A DNA stretch of 64,000 bases. Source: Phorcus lineatus. Lineage: Eukaryota; Mollusca; Gastropoda; Trochida; Trochidae. Both the position numbers and the translations under genes were made by a program. The notes below the pieces were generated by a model. That model saw nothing but the letters and a program-made list of their open reading frames with translations, ran no database searches and was not told the DNA's origin. Each line of letters starts with the position of its first letter. Position 1 is the stretch's first letter. The stretch spans positions 16,950,161 to 17,014,160 of the forward strand of contig OV121098.1 in NCBI GenBank assembly GCA_921293015.1. The letters run 5' to 3'. This document shows, in pieces, positions 10,201 to 20,339 of this stretch.

Positions 10201-11746
10201 GTTAGCTGATTATATTTTGTGAGCATTCAATTTATATCAAACACCATGAGTGAATCATATACAAATGTCTGTTTACATTAAGATCAACCTTCAAGTTATA
10301 ACATTAGTTATTTAGATTCATATAATATAAAAATGAGACGTCCGTTAGCATTCGGCCCTGTCTGTATACGATCTATACAAACATGTATTACCGTATTCTT
10401 AGTAAATGCGCACTACCGTTTTTTACTGTATAAATCTATTTAGTAAATTGTAATATGTCAACAGTTTCAAATTATTAATGTATATCTCAATATAAGTTGA
10501 TGTTATGATAACTATGTATTATCTGAACATGTCATATATCTAATTGTAATGTATCAATTGAAATTGTAATTATTTGTATTGTATAACTTTTTGACTTCAA
10601 CACTGTACTTTCAAATATATACATCTCGACTCTCATCTGTGTCCAGGTTCTTATTGGGAATATCTCCAGAGGCTAAGTGTGCTCGACCGTGTGACCGCTA
10701 GTTCCCCCCCCCCCCCCCCCCCCCCCAATGCATCACATATAACTCCCCTCACATCACCACATCACTTCAACGTGATGAAAACGTCGATTCTTTGTCGACA
10801 CTAAAAAGAAGGAAAAAAAAACCATCGATGAAACTTACATTCCTCGGTTGTCTGCCCGAGGAGTATCAATGACTTACTGTTTGCTGAGGCCACATACGAA
10901 GAGCAGTATAGCGAGGACTATAAGCGTTAAGAGCACGCCTATAAATATCCCTCCAAACACTCCGCCAATCAGATCAGTTCTCGACACCGTATCAGCCTCG
11001 TTTTGGGAAAAAGCTCCTGAACCATAAAAAGAAAAATATGTGTCAAATTAAACAAACTGTTGAAAAAAACCGGGAATCATAAAATGAATTTAAAAGTGAA
11101 ATAAAGCATTCTTAACCTTGATATAAATTTAAGAATGATTAATCGTAGAGGCGGTTATATTACATTATATTAAAGAAGAATATTAAAGATGACTCATGCA
11201 AGTATCACTAATTAGGGGAATCTCCAAATAGATTTAGACTTGAAACAATCCTCTTTGCTGGTACATTGCAGATGATATGGGACATTGTTCCTGAATATGC
11301 AAATGTAAATAGTTTCATAATGTATGATTTATTTATTAAATCAATGACTATTTTGAAAATCATTTCATCATTGATAGTTTTCCCAAAACACGGAACTCAA
11401 CATGACAGAGATGAAATAAGCCTTTGATATTATCATCGTTATTATGAGTAATGAGGAGCGTCCTTTAAAATCGAAAAATAATCTTCACAGCAATAAATTC
11501 CTTCATCTTCAAATATATACACATCCTGGGGGAGATGTATTCTGAAGTATTTACCTCCCGCAACCGCCCTTGTCATTGAAGCAATAACAGATGTGGTTGG
11601 AGTAAAATACTGAGAGCTTGTTGACAGTGGTGTCGGTTCCGTTCTTGATTTCGTGGTGGTTTTTGTTGTTGTTGAGGGGGTAGTAGTTTGTGTCGTTGAG
11701 GTGGAAGATGACGTTGATGCTTCTACATTCGGGCAGCCATGTTCAC
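759..11746 (-). CDS. Single-pass membrane receptor, 3' terminal exons (partial gene)
   Basis: Four exons join in consistent phase on the minus strand: 11746-11555, 11016-10878, 1838-1802 and 1226-759 (stop TAA). All have AG acceptors and GT donors. In order they encode a Ser/Thr/Pro-rich stalk (mucin-like, probably O-glycosylated), one strongly hydrophobic transmembrane helix of about 25 residues (IGGVFGGIFIGVLLTLIVLA onwards), a 12-residue juxtamembrane microexon, and a cytoplasmic tail of about 155 residues. The tail has several Tyr motifs (YELP, YDKL, YDAV, YDHT) that could be SH2-docking or endocytic sites, and it ends in ETSL, a class I PDZ-ligand pattern. The ligand-binding ectodomain lies upstream and was not fully resolved. 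The intron between the transmembrane exon and the microexon carries a whole retrotransposon. I do not recognise the family; scavenger-receptor or EGF-type mollusc receptors often have this tail layout (inference). Confidence 0.8.
1802..1838 (-). CDS. 37-nt microexon of the receptor (juxtamembrane)
   Basis: On the minus strand a gtttcag acceptor precedes 37 nt that begin in phase 2 and end in phase 0 at a gtgaga donor. It adds NGKTLTEQTQAE after the transmembrane exon's split codon. Both junction phases fit the neighbouring exons. Confidence 0.75.
2642..2671 (+). promoter_or_regulatory. LTR core promoter: TATA box plus initiator
   Basis: TATATAA at 2642-2648 is followed by TCAGT at 2667-2671. 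The likely start base A2669 lies 27 nt downstream of the first T. This is the classic spacing for a TATA plus arthropod-type initiator promoter. The same arrangement is in the 3' LTR (TATA at 9947). Confidence 0.6.
2942..3031 (+). mobile_element. Short SINE 3' fragment nested in the 5' LTR
   Basis: A 66-bp insert (2954-3019) is flanked by perfect 12-bp duplications AAATTATTAATG (2942-2953 and 3020-3031). The 3' LTR has the single empty site. The insert contains GGCGTTAAGCAATAA followed by CTCA repeats, the tail of a widespread molluscan SINE family. It is a 5'-truncated copy that arrived after the gypsy element inserted. Confidence 0.8.
3375..3392 (+). other. Probable primer-binding site
   Basis: TGGCTGGAGAACGTCGAC begins two bases after the LTR end and starts with TGG, complementary to the CCA end of a tRNA. 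The tRNA species cannot be assigned from the sequence alone. Confidence 0.55.
3405..4718 (+). CDS. gag: Gag polyprotein of the Ty3/gypsy element
   Basis: 437 residues, starting at an ATG 32 nt after the 5' LTR. The N-terminal part is Ser/Pro-rich. A capsid-like core follows at residues about 90-240 (LPKFNG, then WWTDFEGWL, EGPAKQWHRYLP and LREVQQHAKLAE), resembling retrotransposon Gag domains. Next comes a basic and then a Pro/His/Tyr-rich linker. A Cys/His-rich nucleocapsid ends the protein and includes a clear CX2CX4HX4C knuckle (CTYCHKTGHPHSLC, residues 413-426) preceded by a second, atypical Cys/His cluster. The ORF ends at UAG (4716-4718). The same frame stays open into pol, which suggests stop readthrough. 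Confidence 0.93.
   Translation: MPRTGANPINYQYRLRYSAKAPQEEVDVVNRHLSFGLSTLIPSTPDNSSLSSSPQASSSPEPRPQLDVVEQPSTSGNQRPHQPPPTHPAMSSLHLPKFNGSNDGPAWWTDFEGWLKLTNHANDKACLILPFYLEGPAKQWHRYLPEATKATWADVKVAFQEQYGQDMQTDLSVLNIKQQFGETVTAYFTRVQEGSYSKGISENLLVAITINGLLSELKQWVQLQQPKTLREVQQHAKLAESSKPPSSNTQVNVADDVKNLTLLMEKLITTNAEVASLNSNPHSDRRPQHKPKFSQKNHFKHIPNQSNFAHTNPHFSLPLPPHSYNPHSYNSAPNAHSFQQEYPSHSLPYYPHQQTFPPPPQPSSYSAYPAHPSFHPPPNPNNYPSQSQPPRRCAGCGGHCSARKYCPHRNTLCTYCHKTGHPHSLCVNAFLARGHSQ
4716..4767 (+). promoter_or_regulatory. Candidate gag-pol UAG readthrough signal with downstream hairpin
   Basis: The gag stop UAG (4716-4718) is followed by GGACACGC (8 nt) and then a predicted 10-bp stem. Bases 4727-4732 and 4734-4737 pair with 4752-4755 and 4756-4761, with one bulged U at 4733 and a 14-nt loop. 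Pol continues in the same frame with no stop, and its first Met is not until 4776. A stop plus 8-nt spacer plus structure is the layout of gammaretroviral gag-pol readthrough signals. Four loop bases (4740-4743) could also pair with 4764-4767, but the geometry for a pseudoknot is poor. Confidence 0.6.
4719..9227 (+). CDS. pol: Pol: protease, reverse transcriptase, RNase H, integrase, chromodomain (one internal stop)
   Basis: One frame from 4719 to the TGA at 9225-9227, broken only by UAA at 6873-6875. Numbering from Met 4776, protease has DTGA at residues 64-67 and IILGMDFL. RT has FSVLDCASGFWQIPL and catalytic YVDD at 495-498. RNase H has TDASSSAIG and QLECLAV before the stop and VYTDHNALKWL after it. 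Numbering from 6885, integrase has an HHCC-type finger (CDVC) and catalytic D313, D373 and E409. The last pair is spaced exactly D-35-E. A Ser/Thr/Pro/Gln-rich linker follows, then a C-terminal chromodomain-like segment at about 716-765 (VEKVLRSKI, LLKWLHF, TWEPEQN). RT block 2 has VGY where VDY is usual. No envelope ORF follows. Confidence 0.93.
6873..6875 (+). pseudogene. In-frame UAA in the RNase H region of pol
   Basis: UAA follows the residues GIRTFRV. The frame resumes at once with conserved RNase H sequence leading to VYTDHNALKWL, so this is a single-codon interruption, not a frameshift. It would truncate pol before integrase unless read through. A point nonsense mutation in this copy is the simplest reading. 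Confidence 0.85.
9228..9687 (+). other. Gypsy 3' untranslated region with polypurine tract
   Basis: No ORF of note. The segment ends with AAGCGGAGGGGTATT just before the 3' LTR. This is a purine-rich tract suited to priming plus-strand synthesis. Confidence 0.7.
9688..10833 (+). repeat. 3' LTR (1146 bp)
   Basis: Matches the 5' LTR from TGTCATAG to GATGAAA. It holds 222 bp (10032-10253) missing from the 5' LTR, a 23-C run, and the same 55-bp direct repeat at 9977-10031 and 10594-10648. Confidence 0.92.
10878..11016 (-). CDS. Transmembrane exon of the receptor
   Basis: 139 nt, with acceptor tggttcag and donor gtaagt. It encodes a short extracellular linker, a long uninterrupted hydrophobic stretch and the residues CGLSK at the cytoplasmic face. 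It starts in phase 1 and ends in phase 2, fitting the stalk exon before it and the microexon after it. Confidence 0.8.
11555..11746 (-). CDS. Stalk exon of the receptor (Ser/Thr-rich)
   Basis: 192 nt, with acceptor cggtttcag and donor gtaaat. After a single Cys (EHGCPNVEAS) it encodes about 50 residues dominated by Thr and Ser, including TTTPSTTTKTTTK. This is a mucin-like stalk just outside the membrane. It is in phase 1 at both ends. Confidence 0.75.
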
Positions 11747-12523
11747 CTGAAACCGAGATAAAAAGAGGATACTAAATGATTAATCGTGTAATATAAATCT
11801 TGAAACGAGTTAATGATTTCGCAAAAACGATCGAATTCAGATTTAATACCAAATCATGTACGAGTATGATAAATGTTAATTCCGCATACCTGATATGATT
11901 GTAGATAAGGTCTCAATTGCTTGTTGTGTCCTAAAATGTTTGTTTTTCTAGGTGGTTTGCTTTGATAATTTTGGTGTTCGTCCATGAAAGATGTTTGTGT
12001 TATTGTTTATTTCATGTATTGAGCCTTTAGTTCATGAAGCATCTTCAAAGCATGCCAATATCGCTATAAATACTTGGCCAATATTATGACGTAAATTCGA
12101 AGATTCTTGACAGTGGCCGAATGAGAAGACTACTGACTTCAATAAAGTTTGCGTGTGTTTGTCTGAGAAAATGCTAAAGATAGGAGGTACTTCACGCAAA
12201 ATACTGCGACGGAGCAGGATGATAATAACAAGTTTAACAACTCTAATAACGTCAGTGCGGAGTAGAGTGTCAATCCTTCTTGCTCATTAGTGTGATGGTC
12301 ACCTACCAAGTAGCAACCATTGTGGTTTTTGCTGAACTTAGTTAGATCATCTGTCCAGGAAGACGTGCCTCAACAATCGAATAAAAATTTAAATCTCACC
12401 GTCTGATTGTTCTTTACGCCTAACACCATCAACTTACTTCATGAAGCGCATGTTTCCCTTTAAAAGGTAAACAGTATCATATCATGAGGGAATTATGGTG
12501 TTTTGTGAGGTACAGTGTCCCTG

Positions 12524-12945
12524 ATGCAATGCACCTCATGTAGTGACACTCAGTGATGCAATGTCACTGATGAAGTGTCATTGATGCATTGTCACTTATG
12601 CAATGTCACTGATGCAATGTCACTGATGCATTGTCACTTATATTATGTCACTTTTGCAATGTCACTGATGCAATGTCACTGATGCAATGTCACTGATGCA
12701 TTGTCACTTATGCAATGTCACTGATGAAGTGTCATTGATGCATTGTCACTGATGCAATGTCACTGATGCAATGTCACTGATGCAATGTCACTGATGCAAT
12801 GTCACTGATGCAATGTCACTGATGCAATGTCACTGATGCATTGTCACTGATGCAATGTCACTTGTGCAGTGTCACTGATGTATTGTCACTTATGCAATGT
12901 CACTGATACATTGTCACTGATGCATTGTGACTGAGAACCCGTATT
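12524..12945. repeat. 14-bp minisatellite
   Basis: About 28 head-to-tail copies of GATGCAATGTCACT with point variants (GATGCATTGTCACT, GATGAAGTGTCATT). It lies in a region probably intronic to the minus-strand receptor. The flanks 11747-12523 and 12946-15362 show no exon that I can tie to that gene. Confidence 0.9.
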
Positions 12946-15362
12946 TCAATTACTTTCAGCTAACCCTTAGATTTGTCAATGGTATTTGAGTCATCCAGCA
13001 GGTAGTGTCCACGCCCTCCACATCGACCTTTAAGCAATAACACCATTCTACCAAAGAGGTCAAGTTAGGACACTGAGAGTAATGCGGTAACTTGAGTAAC
13101 ATGCGGGGATATATTCTGATAATGCATGGTGTTTTATCACTCGCATCTACTAATTTATTTGAAAGTTCAGTTATTAAAACCAATACTCACAATCAAGACC
13201 CTCCATTTTCCGGGTAAATATTCTGGATAACCTGCTAGTACAAATTGAAATGTAAATACAAAGTAATGATCATTTGGACGTTGCAAAAAATATAAAAAGG
13301 ATATTTCATCAAAGGACGGACAGCGATTATTTATGCCAGTCTGATTACGACTAAACTTATTTTGAGGATTTAATGTTCAAATATTGCCTCCAACAGATTT
13401 AAACAAACATGTTCTCTCCACACGGTTTGACATCGATCCGTATAGGTGTTTGTACTACGTATTACCAGTATCACGCAGACAAAATCGAGCAATCAGCGGA
13501 CCAATCACACAATCGTGTTCAAAAAGAAAGATAGTAACATACACCTGTATTAAACCTCGGGAGATGGTCGATGTTATCAGACTGAACATTACTCCTATAA
13601 AATCACGTGTTTCAAATTTAACAAGACGCCTCTAGTGCCTGTACCTCTCGCATGAAGTCATCCATTCCCTGTTTGGTCTTTTTGGTTTGCATTCCATGAT
13701 AGTTTCACATTCACATTCAAACCCTGAAATAAGTATTGAAGACCTATATCGACAAAATAATATATTGGCCCTTTCAAACACTAATGAAAGACAGAAGGAA
13801 CCTTTCAGGCACAATTTTTAAATAGAAATAGGTGTTGAGTACATTAATTTTCTTATGTTAACATATGGAGGTTAGTGAGTATTGACTGATACCACTCTCA
13901 GTATAAGCTTAAATGTCCCATATAAATAAGCATAGATAATGAACTGCTGACAACAACGTCCCTCACTGGCTGTTGGTTAATTCAACCTTGCTGCATTAGG
14001 CCGAAATTCTGCATGGTTATCAACCTCGAGATGACTATATATATTTTTTACTTTACTTAGTAGACTACTAAGCTGAAATTTCATAAAATGCCGCAAAGAT
14101 TTATTGAACTGAACATATGCATAGGTCTCTTAAAAAGAGACAAAAATGGAGAATTTTTCAATTTATCTGCGAAATGGAGGTTACTGTTTTAGTAAATCTC
14201 ATTGAAATCTAATCGAACTTTTCACTTGTTACTCTTGCGTTTCTTGATCTAGAGCTTCTCAATTTGAGTTTTGACAGCTGATGTATACACTTCAGCCAAT
14301 GAGCAACACAGTTAGGAAGTTTTTTTGAGTTAGTTTGTTGAGAATGTTAGAGTTTGTGGATGGTGGCTGACCAGAGTTACACAAGACTCGTATTGAGCAG
14401 TTCTCAGATTAGAAGCTCAGAGAAGGAGTAATAGGTTTTCAATGAGATTGAACACTTTAACAAATCAGAAACATTGCCTACGATCCTTGCAGATTTTTCT
14501 TAATCAACAAGACAAAATACACTGGGATGTTGTTTCTATTTTTATTGTTTTCATTGATTTTCTTGTGAACTAATGCGGACATATAAAACAAAAAGGATTA
14601 CCAAAAACAAAAATCAGAAAAGAATTGAACTTACACCGCCTTTGTATCTCTATGAAGAACTTGTTGGAACAATTTTCAGTGTGTTTAAAAAGTGGTTCAA
14701 AACATACGATCTCTTGGTTACCAAGGCAACAGTCATCATTTTCCCTTGACTTAAATTATATATATTGTAACTTTATTGTACACTCACACAATATACTATT
14801 GTTATATACCATTTATTTTTGGGTATTTGGATTGTGTATTTCGATAGAAATCAGTTAAATCAGTTCCAATTTTCTTTCATCTTCTACACAGAGCCACGAG
14901 ATGGCGACTAACGTTAACACTAATATAAGGAGGACTTATATATAATGACAGTTCTTATGGAAATAGAAAGAAAATGGTGTTTTTTTCTTATTTGGAACCA
15001 ACTTGTCGTTTAAATGCGAATTATAAATTGAATATCTCTTTTCTCCAGTTGTTTATAGTCCTTAACACTTATTCCATAGTACTTTTTTTACGAGTTCATT
15101 CATACATTTGTTGTCAACTATACAGTTGGTGAAGGTGCAAGTGCACTTTCACGTATAAACAACGTTGCTTCTCAAATGAAATCTTACAGAAAGGTAATTT
15201 TATCAAAGAAAAGGAAGAAGAATCTAGAAAATGGGATTATACTAGACATGCTTTTCAAGAAGATGATTCGGGATAGGTTTGGTAAAGGTCAAAATATCAT
15301 TATCGGTACAGCACGTGGGTCAGATCTATTCATACTGAGTAAGAGAATAGGCAGTTACTCAC

Positions 15363-16796
15363 TGTGGTAACGGATACAGCCGGGCGTCCTGAAGTGGAAC
15401 GGACACAGTCAAGTTTCCGATACTGCTCGAGGTGGACTGAGCATAGATGACGTTGGAAACAGTTGATATTGAGGGCACGATCTGTCGTCTACAATCAAAA
15501 TAAGATCATAAAAGAAAGAGCGTGAGGAGGAGTTTGGGGAATATGATGTAGTAGGAGGGAATACTTTTGCCAAATACAAGATTAATTTCATGTTGAATAA
15601 AAAATATTGCAAAGTCACTATCATTTATTTTAACAGTGAAAAGACGATCTGATCACAGAATACCGCGAAAATATAATATATATCGTCACTTGATACCGCG
15701 AAAATATAATATATATCGTCACTTGATACAGCGAAAATATAACATATATCGTCACTTGATACTGCGAAATTATAATATACATCGTCACTGGATACTGCGA
15801 GATTATAATATACATCGTCACTGGATACTGCGAAATTATAATATACATCGTCACTTGATACTGCGAAAATATAACATACATCGTCACTGGATACAGCGGA
15901 AATATAATATAAATCGTCACTGGATAATGCGAAATTATAATTTATATCGTCACTGGATACAGCGAAAAAATAACATACATCGTCACTGGATACTGCGAAA
16001 TTATAATATACATCGTCACTGGATAATGCGAAATTATAGTAATTATCAATCAACACTGGTCGCAGTGAAAATACAAGAGTCACTGCAGTTTCAATTCAAT
16101 TATTTCAGTTATAAATTCAAGTATTTAATTGCTTATCATATAATAAAATAATAATAGGTAAAGTAGCATATATTTTTCAAAATTTGGTACCGAAAAGCAC
16201 AATTGTAGGTCACCATCGATTGTAACCAATGTTAAAAGAATGGGATACAGTTGAATGTAACTCTGCAACTGCCTGGTGGGTCGACATAACACGTGGAAAC
16301 CTCGCTTAGTTATTCCCACAGGCATAATTATATAGCTCTTGCTGAAGTTAGGCCTTGCTTCATTGTCATCTTCTATTTCAGCTTTAAATACTACTCGACC
16401 TGAACTGAATAGTCCTTTCAGAAATCTCCAAAAGCTTGTAACTACTGGTTGAGGAGGGCGTTGTACTTAAACCGCGGATTTGGATGCAATGAAGCAAGTT
16501 TTTAAATAGAAAAATGATGCAGACCGATGCGACGAATGCCTTGCGGAGGAGTGGAAGGGTTGGAATTGCTTTATTGGACGACTAGTGTACAGTAATATAA
16601 ACGTTTTTATTCTCAAACATTGTGACAGAAGTCTTGCAGTTAAACATTGAATAAATACAATTGTATAGTTTTATAACAAAATGAAAACATCAGTAATCAA
16701 TCTAGAAGATTGATAACAGCAGTAATACTAACCTTTGTCTCGAACTTATATCTGCTGTTTCTCCCGTCTTCACCAGTACGTGATACATCATTAAGA
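15363..16796 (-). CDS. Two tentative upstream exons of the minus-strand receptor
   Basis: Candidate exons are 16796-16733 (acceptor tttattacag, donor gttagt) and 15488-15363 (acceptor gattgtag, donor gtgagt). Joined in phase 2 they give an open peptide with alternating hydrophobic residues (YHVLVKTGETADISSRQ, then IVPSISTVSNVIYAQ, then GNLTVSVPLQDARLYPLP), as expected of a beta-sandwich ectodomain. A second frame is also open through both exons. I could not connect them to the stalk exon at 11746, so membership in the same gene is a guess from strand and position. Confidence 0.3.
15655..16047. repeat. 33-bp minisatellite
   Basis: About 12 copies of a 33-bp unit of the form ACTGCGAAATTATAATATAC followed by ATCGTCACTGGAT, diverging in a few positions. 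Because 33 is a multiple of 3, long open frames arise on both strands. These are repeat artefacts, not genes. Confidence 0.92.
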
Positions 16797-18289
16797 CTGT
16801 AATAAAAAGAAACCTTAATAAGTTGATATGATGGGTTATTGCAGCCAAGTTCAGTTACAAACCTTTATTTAAGTTGTTATATGCTCGTCTTTCATTTGTA
16901 TTTTTACAACTCTTTTGTAATGAACATAATTCAAAGCTTTACAAACAAAGAAAAACAAGGAACTACTGCTACCATTTCAAAGTTTAATTATATTTTGTAC
17001 ATATGATATTAAATAACATATTATAAGTTTATAAAATATTTTCAAAATGTCAAAAGAAAAATAGAAATCAGAAAAATACATAGTACCCTCAGTCTATAAT
17101 AAATTCTCTATAATATCTTGAACCAAGTGGAATTAAATCACTTAAATTCATCCTTACAGTTTATCTTTTGTAAAAACATCAATGACTCGAAATATAACTA
17201 TTTCTTACCGGACAATGCAAAATATCCAATCATTTCGTATCACAAACTATGAGTTTCTAATCAAGTAAAATGACAATGATGTACAAATATACAGAACTTC
17301 TGTACAACCTCCTTCCCCTCGTCTATTGATATCATAACATGGGCAGCCTCGCTTTCATTGTCATTTCCGCTAACGTCACTCAGACAAACGTACGCATATA
17401 AAGCAAATTCGACTGTGTCATTTTCTAGAACTAGAAATAGACATGCACACTAAGTTGCTTCATCAAGTGTCGTAATAAAGAAATCGGAATTGCGTAGCGC
17501 AGTTGCCATACATCGGGGAAGGAATCCCTATCCACATTATCACTCATACAAGTTAGGTACCCAGTCATTCTGCGAGATAGGCAGATCGAATTGGACACCA
17601 TATATGGTGGATACCTTACGACAATCCATACCATAACAAAATTCTTTTCTTTCAAAACGATAATATAATTTGACATAAAATAGGGTGATGGAGCTATCTA
17701 CACACATCAATTATAACTGGTGTCAAAAACTCAAAAAAAAGTATTGTGAAAGTTTTGCCTACAAACATCTATTTCTTCATCTGTTATTACTTTTTAGTAG
17801 CACGTTCTTATAAAATAAAGCGATCTCAGGAAAACGAAAATCGAATTTCAAAAAGCAAAAGCAGGAGTTTTAAAACGACATAATCGATTTAACTATGCAA
17901 ATACATTTCGACTACTTCATATGATTAGAATGTTTTCACCCAAAAACTACCGCCACTAGGTTTGCTTGATACTTGATTATTTCAAGATGATCTGTTTGAT
18001 TTTGACCCTTCGATGATAAAACATTCGACATAAATTTATTCTTATTATGGAAAATTTGAAGATATAAATCTTTGAATAAAAATGCTTCTGCCCTTTTGAT
18101 TCATACTGTGATAATACTCCGAATTCTTTCGATGTCGAGACAGCTCCGGCAGTACACTCGTTTATATAACTACTCTAAATCAGCACCACTGCTATCACAC
18201 CTCAACTATTTACTATGGTCATGTTCATAAATCATAACTGTCAATCATAATTTTATAAAACAAAGCTTATATTCAAAATCATTTTGAAA
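16797..18289. other. AT-rich region without a recognised gene
   Basis: No supported exon. A minus-strand open segment at 17431-17676 has one good-looking acceptor (ctatctcgcag near 17547) but no consistent partner exon. Confidence 0.4.
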
Positions 18290-18405
18290 TGTCCTGCCTC
18301 ATACTCCGACTGTAAATGTGTTTGTTATGTTGACGAGGGGCTCTGTGAGCTCAAGTCACTAAATCGAATAAACTTCTGTTCTGTTCTGTTCTGTTCTGTT
18401 CTGTC
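18290..18405 (+). mobile_element. 3' end of a truncated LINE with (TTCTG)n tail
   Basis: GGGGCTCTGTGAGCTCAAGT is followed by an AATAAA-like motif and five TTCTG units ending near 18403. This layout, a short 3' UTR end plus a pentamer tail, is typical of 5'-truncated non-LTR retrotransposon copies. No coding remains. Confidence 0.55.
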
Positions 18406-19560
18406 AATATAATGATCCTGAATTTATGAATGCAATAATTACTGTTATTGAGCCGTAACATGTTACCTAGGTTTCAAATGACAAACAACAACAACGTTGT
18501 TACCAAGCTGATTTTCACAAAACAAAACATCTTTTTTTCGTGTAAAATATAGCATTCTGTTGGGTTTTTTTTGCTATTTCAACCGATTTTGAACAATCTA
18601 CCGATATATGAGAATAGTTTTTATATTTTTTAGAGATCAATCCTTTAAAGGAAAGCTTTGTTTGATAGAAAATTCCAAAATAATCTTTAGTTTATACCAG
18701 ATTTATTATCTCCAGAGGGTCAAAATACGTTTGTCTGAACCAGAGAATCTAAAGTCGTATGTATAGGAAATAATCAATTTTCAATCAAAACCCAGTGAGT
18801 GCCATTTTAGTATGAAAACCTTTTAACAATTTGAGGTAAAGAGATATATTCCCATACCTTAACCGATCATGGTATGTTAGTTTAAAGAGAGAGAGATAAA
18901 TATTATTTATGATTGTCTCACCCAATACAATGTAAAATTAAAATACATAAAATATATCACATCGGTTTTTTATATTGGCCACCAAAATGGTTATGAGAGA
19001 CATTTACTCGTATGTATACATAAAACCAACAATACTAAAAAGAACACACAAATACATACTAAACTATACGTGTTACATACAGAAACTAGACTTACCAAGC
19101 ATGAAAAAAGTTCATAACCATAATATGTCGTGTGGGTTTTTTTAATCGCTCATTATGGCTTTACGCGAAAATTAAACCCCAACGAAATATCATGATTTTA
19201 CAGTAGACTCCTTCAAAACACTCGAAGCTTCTACCCCTACTCAAACCCATCCCACATTATTGTGAACCCACCAACCTATCAATAAAATAACAATCATAAT
19301 GTCACCATTTACTCATTAATATAACTTTTAAATCTCAACGTCTGCGTCTTTGAATTGGTTTGCAATTGGATCTGAAAACGTGCCACTGCCCATCTTAGCG
19401 TAACTGAGCGAGCGTACCTCCCTTCTCCCGCCTCTCATCAAATGTTTAGTCGACTTTTCGTGCTTCTCGGAGCACATAAGCAATTAGCGATTGCAATAGC
19501 CCGCATGTGTTGTCTTAGCCATTGCTATGCATTAAAAATTTAAATTGGTAAAAAAAACGA
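18406..19560. other. AT-rich region, nothing recognised
   Basis: No coding, RNA gene or structured repeat could be supported here. Confidence 0.4.
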
Positions 19561-19593
19561 ATAAAGGATTTCTTTATGTATGTTTATTTCATA

Positions 19594-19720
19594 TCACGCT
19601 TACATCATATTCATATCAAAATATTTTCACATTTATATCACATTCATATCAAAAAAATTTCACAATTATATCACATTCATATCAAAATATTTTCACATTC
19701 CTATCAGAATATATTCAAAT
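19594..19720. repeat. Short AT-rich tandem repeat
   Basis: Degenerate repeats of CATTCATATCAAAATATTTT-like units, about 22 bp apart, lead into the palindrome at 19723. The small open frames here come from the repeat. Confidence 0.6.
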
Positions 19721-19722
19721 TC

Positions 19723-19825
19723 CAATCTCATTGAAATAATATCTAAATTGCTACTCTCCGTTAATACTCTCCGTTACGCATGCGTAACGGAGAGTAGCAA
19801 TTTAGATATTATTTCAATGAGATTG
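19723..19825. repeat. Nested perfect inverted repeat
   Basis: Arms 19723-19763 and 19785-19825 are perfect 41-bp reverse complements. A perfect 32-bp palindrome (19765-19796, centred on GCATGC) overlaps the inner end of the right arm, because the sequence TACTCTCCGTTA is duplicated at the centre. The whole can extrude as a cruciform. Confidence 0.92.
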
Positions 19826-20339
19826 TTCAAATTCATATCACATCTTAAAACTAATATATAATATTAAAATATAAATACAAAATGTCATTACATGTTATGA
19901 CATATTTAGTAAAACTGATATGTCATCAAGTTTATGACATTTGAGAGACCCTGGTCAATTGCAAGGCGTTCCTTCAGAATGGAGACACGTGTGTACATAT
20001 TGGTGTATCGCTTTTTCCCGGTTGGAAGCGGATGTCCAGCTTCAATCTGAACCATCTTGTTGTTTACCATGGCATCTATTTACGGGTTTGAGTAACCATT
20101 CCCTTTCATCGTCTTGTTTAGTCTGCAAATAAAACATTTTATAAATTCACTACCTGTCTCGTCAGGCTGAAGCTTGCAAGTTTTTAGTTATTTAGTTACT
20201 AACTTGAATAACGAATAACGAAGTGGTTCGTTATTCGATATTCAAATAATGAAGAAGAAGAAAAAGAAGAAGAAAAATATTTTATTAAAGTGTCACATGC
20301 TGTAGTACAAATCACATAACAGTAAAATTCATATATAAA

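Larger units (their letters stand above)
2379..10837 (+). mobile_element. Nearly intact Ty3/gypsy (Metaviridae) LTR retrotransposon with a chromodomain
   Basis: The element runs 2383-10833 between 4-bp target duplications CTTA (2379-2382 and 10834-10837). It comprises a 5' LTR, a primer-binding region, gag, protease-RT-RNase H-integrase-chromodomain, a polypurine tract and a 3' LTR. There is no envelope gene. Order and motifs are those of Metaviridae, with the integrase after RNase H. The only clear coding lesion is an in-frame UAA at 6873-6875 in RNase H. Apart from indels, I saw only one or two base differences between the LTRs, so the insertion looks young. It sits antisense in a host intron. 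Confidence 0.95.

Noticed and set aside
12524-12945. Possible CRISPR-like array
   Set aside because: The 14-bp unit is contiguous with no unique spacers, in a eukaryotic genome; it is a minisatellite.
12956-13183. Minus-strand open segment with several cysteines (possible receptor exon)
   Set aside because: The donor gttagc leaves phase 0, which does not match the stalk exon (needs phase 1), and no partner exon was found.
13632-13740. Minus-strand segment FECECETIMEC after a good ttatttcag acceptor
   Set aside because: The best donor gives phase 2, and no downstream exon starts compatibly; the other frames hit stops.
16125-16325. Minus-strand Cys-containing segment (VSTCYVDPPGSC) next to an AG
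   Set aside because: It runs into a stop after about 23 codons with no usable donor.
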